A DNA stretch of 64,000 bases from Acidobacteriota bacterium (GTDB taxonomy: Bacteria; Acidobacteriota; Terriglobia; Terriglobales; SCQP01). The notes below the pieces were generated by a model, which did no database searches, was not told the origin of the DNA, and saw only the letters and a list, made by a program, of their open reading frames with translations. Of this stretch, positions 57,839-64,000 are shown one piece after another. A program made the translations under genes and the position numbers. Where the stretch lies: contig DAHUYO010000009.1 of NCBI GenBank assembly GCA_027315185.1, forward strand, positions 1-64,000, given 5' to 3'. Position 1 is the stretch's first letter. Every line of letters begins with the position of its first letter.

Positions 57839-58135
57839 TCAACATCGCGCCGCGGCAACGCTGCCGCCGGCGATGGAGGGGATGATGGAGACGGTGTCGG
57901 AACTCCGCACCGGGGTCTTTTCCAGGCCCGTGTAGCGGATATCCTCGTCGTTCAGGTAGATGTTGACAAAGCTGCGGAGCCTGCCCTCGGAGGTATACAG
58001 ATGGCCTTGCAGTTGCGGGTGCGCCGACACCAACTGCTGGAGCACCTCACCCACATCATGGCCATCCACCTCGACCGCTTCATGGCGGTCGGCGTACTGC
58101 CGCAAGGGCGTCGGAATGAGCACCTTGACTGGCAT
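57839..58135 (-). CDS. MoaD/ThiS-family sulfur carrier with C-terminal extension beyond Gly-Gly
   Basis: A 98-residue ubiquitin-fold protein from the ATG at 58135; an AAGGAGGT Shine-Dalgarno lies upstream with a rather long 12-nt spacing. It begins MPVKVLIPTPLRQYADRHEAVEV, ends with VSIIPSIAGG and then seven further residues SVAAARC. MoaD, ThiS and CysO normally end in Gly-Gly, which is adenylated and thiocarboxylated. A tail beyond Gly-Gly, as in QbsE of Pseudomonas, must be cut off first, usually by a JAMM peptidase. Such a peptidase is encoded 128 bp upstream on the same strand, and the activating E1 follows downstream. Function: sulfur donor, probably for cysteine or a cofactor. Confidence 0.8.
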   Translation of the reverse strand: MPVKVLIPTPLRQYADRHEAVEVDGHDVGEVLQQLVSAHPQLQGHLYTSEGRLRSFVNIYLNDEDIRYTGLEKTPVRSSDTVSIIPSIAGGSVAAARC

Positions 58136-58263
58136 TGCGAGGATGGAACCTCCTTGTTCCATATTCTTAGATGATACCCGGCCCAGAAGGTTTCGTGGGC
58201 GGCGGGGCCAGGGGCCCGGTTTTGCGCCGTAATTAGCGCTTTCGCCGGCTTTTCCCGGCAACA

Positions 58264-58698
58264 TTACGCCGCGGCGCCGGCGTCCAGGGGTTCTTGGATG
58301 AAATGGCTGCGGTCCTCCGCCAGTTCATAGGAGTTGGCCTCCTGCGCCCGTCCCTGCTGAATGCGGACAATCAAATAGGAATAGCCGGGCCAAGCGGCGT
58401 GCTCCAAATCATACTGCGAGGGCCGCGCCGGATGGTTGGGATGGGAATGGTAAAACCCCACCACCTCCAGGCCCCGTTCCCGCGCCTGGCGCTGCGCCGC
58501 CAAATGCTCCTTGGGGTCGAAGTCGAAGCGGTTCTCCGGCGAGGTGGTGTTGGCGTTGCGCATCGGATGGACATCATCCACGATGCGCCGCTCGCCGGCG
58601 AAGCGCCCCAGCAGCAAGCCGCAACATTCATGCGGATAGTCGCTTTCCCCGTGCCGCCGAATTGCCGCCAAATGGGCCGCCGCAAGCTGCAAAGCCAT
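58264..58698 (-). CDS. JAMM/M67-family metallopeptidase (Mec/QbsD-like)
   Basis: A 144-residue protein from the ATG at 58698; a TATACT box sits 8 nt before it. The zinc site is complete: Glu in ESDYPHECCGLLLGR, then HSHPNHPARPSQYD, the His-x-His-x7-Ser-x2-Asp signature. Bacterial proteins of this size process or cleave sulfur carriers: Mec releases cysteine from CysO-Cys in mycobacteria, QbsD removes a dipeptide from QbsE. With the tailed carrier and the E1-rhodanese it forms a three-gene sulfur-transfer module. No cysM-type synthase gene is in the window. Confidence 0.9.
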   Translation of the reverse strand: MALQLAAAHLAAIRRHGESDYPHECCGLLLGRFAGERRIVDDVHPMRNANTTSPENRFDFDPKEHLAAQRQARERGLEVVGFYHSHPNHPARPSQYDLEHAAWPGYSYLIVRIQQGRAQEANSYELAEDRSHFIQEPLDAGAAA

Positions 58699-58706
58699 AT
58701 CTAAAA

Positions 58707-58712
58707 AGTATA
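58707..58712 (-). promoter_or_regulatory. -10 box, leaderless-type, for the JAMM gene
   Basis: TATACT on the minus strand, 8 nt before the ATG at 58698. Confidence 0.45.
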
Positions 58713-58744
58713 GAGGGCAGGGAAGCGCCGGCGCCCTGTCCTGC

Positions 58745-59755
58745 CTACGGCAGGCGCCGCCGTGCTTCCTGCGCCATCGCCCGGTACAGCTCGCCCCATT
58801 CCCCCGCTGCCGCCAAATGCCGCCGCACGGTCTTTTGGTCGCGTCGCGCGATGGGCCCGGTCCAGGCGTCGGCGAGGTCACCGCCCGGCGACCGCACCGC
58901 CGCGGCGACATTGGCCGCGGTCTGCGCCAGCAGCGCCGCCAGGCCGCGCCGCGCCACCGCCAGCCGCCGCCCGCGCAGCCCGGCGCGGCGCAGCACCGCG
59001 ACGGCGATGGCGAAGTCGGCGACCACGAACGGTGACGCCCACATCGCCGCCAGGTGATACCGCGCCTTTTCCCGCGCCCGCAGCCGCAGGGTTGTCCCGC
59101 CCCAGGCGGCGACCAGCCGCTCGACCGCGCGCACTGCCGCCGCTTGGCCCTCCACCGCGAAGACCAAATGGTCGGGCGCGGGGGCGGGCCGTCCTGCGCC
59201 GAAAGTCATCAAGGGGTGCATGCTGCCGACCGCCGCGCCGCGCCGCCGCAGCGGTTGCAGCACCGCCCCCGGCAGCAGCCCGCTGCAATGCAGAACCACT
59301 CGCCCGCGCCAGGCGTCCCCGCCGCCACTACGCCGCGCCAGTTCCGCCGCCAGCTCCGCCAGCGCATCGTCCGGCGCGGCCAGCAGGACGATCTCACCCG
59401 CCGGCTGGTACGCCGCCAAGGCCATGCCGCGGCGCGCGCCGTACCGCCGGGCCAGTGTTCGCGCCCGCCGCGCTTCCCGGCTGACCACGGTTTCCAACTC
59501 CAACGCGGTGGCTGGGCCGCCGCCGGTCTTGCCACCGCCGTTGGCGCCGCGCGTCATGCGGCCGCCGCCTCTGCCCCCGCGGCCCGCACTGCCACCCGGG
59601 CCGGCTGCGACCGTGCGCGGCGCCGCCAGCCATGCCGCCAGCGCCGTACCTAGCCGTCCCGGGCCGATCAGGTCCACGCGTGCCGGTGCGCCGGCGCCGC
59701 GGCGTCCGCCCTTGCCGCCGCGTTCAGCCCCGGCCCGCGCCCGCCGCTGTGGCAA
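58745..59755 (-). CDS. Rossmann-like / DUF2520 domain protein
   Basis: A 336-residue protein. The start is uncertain: a TTG at 59755, immediately after the stop of the upstream gene, or a GTG at 59674 just before VDLIGPGRLG. A nucleotide-binding motif GPGRLGTALAAWL, then VLLAAPDDALAELAAELAR, VLHCSGLLPG and SMHPLMTFG mark the N-terminal domain; KARYHLAAMWASPFVVADF begins the C-terminal helical DUF2520 domain. Between strands of the first domain lies an unusual 40-residue Gly/Arg-rich insertion (GGSAGRGGRGGGRM..). The family is annotated as oxidoreductase-like, often near pantothenate genes; none is near here. Confidence 0.8.
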   Translation of the reverse strand: MPQRRARAGAERGGKGGRRGAGAPARVDLIGPGRLGTALAAWLAAPRTVAAGPGGSAGRGGRGGGRMTRGANGGGKTGGGPATALELETVVSREARRARTLARRYGARRGMALAAYQPAGEIVLLAAPDDALAELAAELARRSGGGDAWRGRVVLHCSGLLPGAVLQPLRRRGAAVGSMHPLMTFGAGRPAPAPDHLVFAVEGQAAAVRAVERLVAAWGGTTLRLRAREKARYHLAAMWASPFVVADFAIAVAVLRRAGLRGRRLAVARRGLAALLAQTAANVAAAVRSPGGDLADAWTGPIARRDQKTVRRHLAAAGEWGELYRAMAQEARRRLP

Positions 59756-61336
59756 TCAGTGTTTCCCTTTTTTGGCCGGCAGGCCAAAAGCGTAGATCGC
59801 CGAATTGTGATCCACGACGAAGACCTCGCCATCGGCCACCGCCAAGCCGCTGAAATGGGTGAAGGTGGGAATCGCGTCGCCGCTGCGGTACAGCGTTTTT
59901 CCCGTGTGCGCGTCGAAGGCGAACAGTTCCGCCCGCCGGCTGGCCTGCGCCCGCTGCGCGTTGGACAGGGTCTTTTGCCCCGTGTACATCACCTCGGAGC
60001 CGACCGTCTGCTGCGTGTCTTCGCCGGTGGACAGCGCGAAGACCACGCCGCCGGCGATGGCCACGGGATCGGGCACGCTCATATCCCGCGACACCCACGC
60101 CGGCCGGAACGTCGGCGCACCGCCGGCGCCGCGCGCCACCTCGAATGCCATCAAGGAACCGTCTGGATGGGCCCCATGCGTGATGGGAAACGCGGGCGCG
60201 TGTTTCGACGCCGGCCCCCAGATGGGCACATAGACATACGCCCGTCCATCCGGATCCATCCACTCCGACAGGCCGCCCCAAATGCCCAGCCGCTCGAAGG
60301 CCCGCGGATCGTTCGCCAACTGCCGGACATAGAGCGGCGTGTGATGGTCCTTCGCGCCCAGCGCATCGGCGTTCAGCAAATACAGGTATCCCGCCTTGCC
60401 CCCAGCAGCCACCAGATCATAGTTGCGCCAAGGAAACCACACTGGGCTGGAGGCCCCTAGATCCAGGTCGTAGGTCGTCAGCATGGAATGATTCAGCGGC
60501 GCGTAATAATCCTTTACCCGCAAGCTGCCCGGCGCGGCGGCGATGACCGCGCTGCCGTAGTCGCCTTGGGCGGGATCGAAATCGCCGTCGCCGGTTTCGG
60601 CGAAGATGCGCCCGTTGGCGCCGATGGCGGCGCCGGCGCGGCCCCAAATGCCCGCTCCAAAGCCGTGCTGCACCAGCAGCTCCTGCGTCGCCGGCCGCCG
60701 CGGATGGCGCGTGTTCATGGCGTAGATGCCGGAGATGGCGCCGCCGCAGCCCTGCGAGATTGTCGTGTAGACGATGCCGTCGCGATAATTCAGGCTCCAA
60801 GTCTTGGCGAATGGCGGCGTCATCGGCGCCGGCCCGAAGCGCGTCCGCCCCGTTCCCAAGCTCAGCCCGTAAAGCTCACCCGTGGCCGAGAGAACGAAAA
60901 TCAAGCCGCGCCGCCGCGCGATCACGGGCGTGGCGTTCAGGTTGTTGGGGCAAAGCCAAAAGGGAGCTTGCGGCGCCTTCAGGCTGCCGCCGATCTTCCG
61001 CCGCCATATCGTCTTGCCCGTCGCCGCATTCAGCGCGGTCACGTTGTCGGAGCTGCCGCCGACATAAACCACGTCCCGCCGCCCGGCGCGCGTTTCCACG
61101 CCGTCGGCCACCACCGGCGCGGTCAGCGCGGCCAGCGCCAGCGGCTTGTTCTTGACCACCGTCCGCCACAGCAGCGTCATTTGGCCGACGGTGTGGAGGT
61201 TGAGCTTGGTTTCATGGCGCGCCCAGCCGTCGCGCGCGGCGTCATGGCCGAAGGTTGGCCAGCCGCGGTTCTGCCCCCAGGCGGAAACGGTTAGAAAAAG
61301 AGCCGCGGTTACTACCGCCAGCCGGTATCGGCGCAT
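59756..61336 (-). CDS. Secreted PQQ-type beta-propeller protein
   Basis: A 526-residue protein from the ATG at 61336 (signal peptide LAVVTAALFLTVSAWG); the frame upstream runs through a repeat. GAGG is located before the start. Blades carry PQQ-dehydrogenase-like repeats: VYVGGSSDNVTALNAATGKTIWRRKIGGSL, GLIFVLSATGELYGLSLGTG, GYLYLLNADALG, RRAELFAFDAHTGKTLYRSGDA and GLAVADGEVFVVDHNSAIYAFG. Such propellers bind PQQ in alcohol/glucose dehydrogenases or act as scaffold. No PQQ synthesis gene or cytochrome domain is visible, so catalysis is uncertain. Downstream stop and DUF2520 start are adjacent. Confidence 0.75.
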   Translation of the reverse strand: MRRYRLAVVTAALFLTVSAWGQNRGWPTFGHDAARDGWARHETKLNLHTVGQMTLLWRTVVKNKPLALAALTAPVVADGVETRAGRRDVVYVGGSSDNVTALNAATGKTIWRRKIGGSLKAPQAPFWLCPNNLNATPVIARRRGLIFVLSATGELYGLSLGTGRTRFGPAPMTPPFAKTWSLNYRDGIVYTTISQGCGGAISGIYAMNTRHPRRPATQELLVQHGFGAGIWGRAGAAIGANGRIFAETGDGDFDPAQGDYGSAVIAAAPGSLRVKDYYAPLNHSMLTTYDLDLGASSPVWFPWRNYDLVAAGGKAGYLYLLNADALGAKDHHTPLYVRQLANDPRAFERLGIWGGLSEWMDPDGRAYVYVPIWGPASKHAPAFPITHGAHPDGSLMAFEVARGAGGAPTFRPAWVSRDMSVPDPVAIAGGVVFALSTGEDTQQTVGSEVMYTGQKTLSNAQRAQASRRAELFAFDAHTGKTLYRSGDAIPTFTHFSGLAVADGEVFVVDHNSAIYAFGLPAKKGKH

Positions 61337-61431
61337 GGTTCGCTCACCTCGGTCACAACGGGGGCATTGTACCTTGCGCGCCCGCCGCGCGCCATCGCAT
61401 CTCCCCGGCAAGCGCCCGCGCCGGCGAAAGT

Positions 61432-61612
61432 GGGGCGGCGGTCCGGCTGTCGAATTCGGCCCTATGCGCAGCGAACGTGGGATAGCCGTCCCGGCTGGGC
61501 GACGAACCAAAGGGCAGGAGCCCTACCCCACGCATCGGCGCCATTGCTTCCGCCGTGCGGAATCTCTCCGCCTTGCGCGGTGTGGGGTATGCCTCCGGCT
61601 TGCGTCGGTCGC
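61432..61612 (+). repeat. R2-family copy and inverted 'CGCACGCAAGCCGG' motif
   Basis: GGGATAGCCGTCCCGGCTGG (61480) and GGGCAGGAGCCCTACCCCAC (61512-61531) match the R2 copies. GTGTGGGGTATGCCTCCGGC (61579) is the reverse of the element at 600-632. They fill much of the 529-bp gap between the propeller and dehydrogenase genes. Confidence 0.6.
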
Positions 61613-61775
61613 GCCCCGCGCGGCCCGGGCCGGAGCGTGGAATTGGCGCAAGCCGAGTCGCCCCACCTTCGCCCGCAGTCGCCCGCCACCCCGGCCGCCG
61701 CCGGTGCCGGCGTGCCGCGGGCGCTTCACCAGGATCCAGGAGCGGGGCGATCAGCATGCAGAGCGAGGCGGGATG

Positions 61776-61860
61776 GGGCGAGGGCGACGCAATGTACGCC
61801 AATGTACACGAGGAGCCCGAGCCACGGCCCAACGACGCTATGCGCCGCTTATCGCCCCGC
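61776..61860 (+). repeat. R1-family repeat copy E
   Basis: A shorter R1 copy with GGGGCGAGGGCGACGCAATG, GTACACGAGGAGCCCGAGCC and the ending ATGCGCCGCTTATCGCCCCG (61840-61859). The copy ends 6 bp before the stop codon of the molybdopterin dehydrogenase gene, the same position relative to a 3' end as copies A and B. Confidence 0.65.
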
Positions 61861-61865
61861 CCGCG

Positions 61866-64000
61866 CTATGCGAGGCCGGCCTTGCTCAGCGGCAACTCCC
61901 GCACCCGCTTTCCGGTGGCGGCGAAGAGGGCGTTGCAAATCGCCGGCGCGATCGGCGGCACGCCCGGCTCGCCGACGCCCGCCGGCGGTGCGTCGCTGGG
62001 GACAATGTGCACGCGCACGTCCAGCGGCGCCTCGTGGATACGGCAGACGCGATAGGTGTCCCAATTGCCCTGTTCGATGGCGCCGTTTTTGGCGCTGATT
62101 TCGCCATAGAACGCCAGGCTGGCGCCGAACACCGCCGCGCCTTCAAACTGCGCCCGCACGCCCAGCGGATTCACCACCAGCCCCGCGTCCACCGCCGTGT
62201 CCACCTGCCGGATGCGGACCTTGCCGTTCTCCATCCCCACCCGCACCACGCTGGCGACATAGCTCAAGAAGCTGCGGTGCGCGGCGATGCCAATGCCCTC
62301 GCCGGCGGGCAGGGACCGTCCCCAGCCGGCCTTGGCGGCGGCAATCTCGGTCACCCGCCGCAGCCGGCCGACGTCGAAGGCATAGGGCGGCTGGTCCACG
62401 CCCCGCGCCGACTGCGGCAGCAGCTTGGCGTCCAGCACCCGCGGCTTGCCCATCAGCGCCAGCAAATAGTCCTTGGGATCCTTGCCCGCCGCATGCGCCA
62501 GCTCCGCGGCGAACGACTGCACCGCGAAGGCGTGATAGATGTTGGCCACCGACCGCAGCCAGCCGATGCGCACATGCGCCTGCGCCGGACCGTTTTCCAC
62601 TCGAATGTTGGGAATGTCGAAGGGCAGGTCGCTGAACCCCATCGTCAGCTCTCCCGTGCCGTACTCGGTCTTTTCGTTGAAGGTCGAGCCGATCGGCGGG
62701 AACACCGATCGCGCCAGCCAGCCGGTCGGCATGCCCTGGGCGTCCAGCGCCGCCCGCATGTACATCGCCGCGGAGCTGTGGTAGTAGTCGCAGCGGAGGT
62801 CGTCCTCACGCGACCACACCACCTTCACCGGCCGCCGCATGTGCCGCGCCAGCAGCGCCGCCTCGACGATGAAATCCGCCATGGATTTGCGCCCGAACGC
62901 CCCGCCCAGCAGCGTCACGTGAATGATCACGTCTTCCTTGTTCACGCCCAGCGCCTTGGCCACCGCCGCCTGCGCGCCCTGCGGATCCTGCGTCGGCGCC
63001 CAGATCTCGACCTGGCGGCCGCGCACCTCGGCCGTCGCCGTCGGCGGCTCCATCGGCGCGTGCGCCAGCAGCGGCGTGGCGTACTCCGCCTCCAACGTCT
63101 TGGCCGCCTCCGCGAAGGCGCCCTCCACATTGCCGTTGTTGCGCACCACCTGGGCCGGCATCCGCGCCGTCATCGCCATCTGCTTGCGGTACGCCGCCGA
63201 ATCGTACTCCGCATTCGGCCCGTTGTCCCATTCGATTCGCAGCTTGTCGCGTCCCTGGAACGCCGCCCAGGTGTTGTCCGCCACCACCGCCACGCCGCCC
63301 AGCGGCTGGAACGCCGCCGGAAAGTGGAACGCGGGCAACTGCACCACTTCCCGCACCCCCGCCACGCTCCGCGCCGCGCCGTCGTGATGCGACCGCACCC
63401 GCCCGCCCACCACTGGCGGATGCGCGATCGCCGCGTACAGCATGTTGGGCCGGCGCACGTCAATGCCGTAGGTGGCATGCCCGGTGCAGATATGCTCCAA
63501 GTCCACCATCGCGCCGTCATGGCCGATGTACCGCCAGTCCTTCCGCGGCTTGAAGTCCCGTGCGCTGACGCGCGGCACGGAAAGCTCCGCCGCCGCCGCC
63601 GCCAAATCGCCGTAGGTCAGCATCCGCCCCGAGCCTTTGTGCACCACGCGGTGCAGCCGCGATTCACATTCGCTCTCCGGCACGCCCCATTGCTTCGCCG
63701 CCGCCGCCACCAGCATCATGCGCGCCGCTGCGCCGGCGCCGCGCATCACGTCGAAGAAGCTGCGCACGGAATGCGAGCCGTCGGTGTCCTGATTGCCGTA
63801 GATCGGGTCGCCGATCGCCTGCTCCACCCGCACCAGCGACCAATCCGCGTTCATCTCGTCCGCCACCACCCGCGGCAGCGCCGTGCGGATGCCGGTGCCC
63901 ATCTCCGAGCGCGCCGCCACGATGGTCACCATCCCCGCGGAGTCCAGCCCCACCCACACGCTGGGGTGAAGCGCCAGCCCGGCCACGGGATCGTCCGCCG
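61866..64000 (-). CDS. Molybdopterin-binding dehydrogenase large subunit (xanthine dehydrogenase family, isoquinoline 1-oxidoreductase beta type), 3' part
   Basis: 711 residues are visible; the frame is open through the window end, so the start lies beyond 64000. The domain blocks of the aldehyde/xanthine dehydrogenase large-subunit family are in order: VTIVAARSEMGTGIRTALPRVVADEMNADW, GNQDTDGSHSVRSFF (IorB-like), YGIDVRRPNMLYAAIAHPP, LLAHAPMEPPTATAEV, the cofactor contact LGGAFGRKSMADFIVEAA, HVRIGWLRSVANIYHAFAVQSF and the C-terminal GVGEPGVPPIAPAICNALFAATGKRVRELPL with the catalytic Glu. It would bind Mo-cytosine dinucleotide and work with an Fe-S subunit, absent here. The substrate, probably an aldehyde or N-heterocycle, is unknown. 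Confidence 0.9.
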   Translation of the reverse strand, partial: ADDPVAGLALHPSVWVGLDSAGMVTIVAARSEMGTGIRTALPRVVADEMNADWSLVRVEQAIGDPIYGNQDTDGSHSVRSFFDVMRGAGAAARMMLVAAAAKQWGVPESECESRLHRVVHKGSGRMLTYGDLAAAAAELSVPRVSARDFKPRKDWRYIGHDGAMVDLEHICTGHATYGIDVRRPNMLYAAIAHPPVVGGRVRSHHDGAARSVAGVREVVQLPAFHFPAAFQPLGGVAVVADNTWAAFQGRDKLRIEWDNGPNAEYDSAAYRKQMAMTARMPAQVVRNNGNVEGAFAEAAKTLEAEYATPLLAHAPMEPPTATAEVRGRQVEIWAPTQDPQGAQAAVAKALGVNKEDVIIHVTLLGGAFGRKSMADFIVEAALLARHMRRPVKVVWSREDDLRCDYYHSSAAMYMRAALDAQGMPTGWLARSVFPPIGSTFNEKTEYGTGELTMGFSDLPFDIPNIRVENGPAQAHVRIGWLRSVANIYHAFAVQSFAAELAHAAGKDPKDYLLALMGKPRVLDAKLLPQSARGVDQPPYAFDVGRLRRVTEIAAAKAGWGRSLPAGEGIGIAAHRSFLSYVASVVRVGMENGKVRIRQVDTAVDAGLVVNPLGVRAQFEGAAVFGASLAFYGEISAKNGAIEQGNWDTYRVCRIHEAPLDVRVHIVPSDAPPAGVGEPGVPPIAPAICNALFAATGKRVRELPLSKAGLA

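Noticed and set aside
5756-61860. R1 repeats as remnants of a real protein (in-frame text such as EYPDVPDPAR in several copies)
   Set aside because: The frame is not kept in all copies, no start codon or longer gene is found, and the sequences are explained as palindromic repeat DNA.
1-64000. A single new defence or secretion system
   Set aside because: No cluster of nuclease, helicase, reverse transcriptase or secretion proteins is present; the accessory items are a toxin-antitoxin pair, a prophage relic and isolated unknowns.

Overview
This is a very GC-rich bacterial window, dense with genes on both strands and carrying one tRNA gene. The gene families (DUF4382 lipoprotein, PHA-granule regulator paralogs, GAF and B12-radical-SAM proteins, many secreted glycoside hydrolases) and the many short intergenic repeats that read as GC-rich in-frame text suggest a soil-type Acidobacteriota chromosome. 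This is an inference; no rRNA or other taxonomic marker is present.

Layout. 1-4.6 kb is an accessory edge: the end of a gluconate-dehydrogenase subunit-3-like gene, a truncated antitoxin, two convergent membrane proteins of unknown function, and a VapBC-type toxin-antitoxin pair lying between two paralogous PHA-granule-type small proteins. 4.6-32 kb is a sugar-acid catabolism region. Its parts are a fumarylacetoacetate-hydrolase-fold enzyme and a DHRS6-like short-chain dehydrogenase (both match the non-phosphorylating L-fucose pathway), a Tat-exported TIM-barrel epimerase-like protein, a GH79-type beta-glucuronidase, a UxaA-family dehydratase, a large alpha-glucuronidase-like secreted protein, a rhamnose/fucose mutarotase, a fuconolactonase-like amidohydrolase, a Gfo/Idh oxidoreductase, a complete ribose-type ABC importer, glucuronate isomerase, a second dehydrogenase, a hexuronate MFS transporter and a GH31 alpha-glycosidase. 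Together they look like a system for degrading a fucose- and uronate-containing polysaccharide.

32-53 kb holds an ABC metal-type importer without its binding protein, a flavin disulfide-type oxidoreductase, exported proteins of unknown role, a DUF4382 lipoprotein, a DUF481-like outer membrane protein, an M1 aminopeptidase, a CzcCBA-like RND metal efflux operon, a P3A-type proton ATPase, and a glutamine cyclotransferase. 53.5-56.2 kb holds a methyltransferase and then a 1.7 kb islet bounded by tRNA-Ser(GGA) and a 21-bp copy of its 3' end. The islet contains two decayed copies of a phage-type GH108 endolysin C-terminus. 56.4-58.7 kb carries a sulfur-carrier module: an E1-rhodanese fusion, a MoaD/ThiS-like carrier with residues beyond its GG, and a JAMM peptidase. 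The window ends with a DUF2520 protein, a PQQ-type beta-propeller protein and the 3' part of a molybdopterin dehydrogenase.

Two patterns cut across genes. Several families of dispersed 40-125 bp repeats occupy nearly every larger gap, and in some places they have become part of coding sequence. Many single genes have a TANNNT hexamer only 6-8 nt before the start codon, which predicts leaderless mRNAs.
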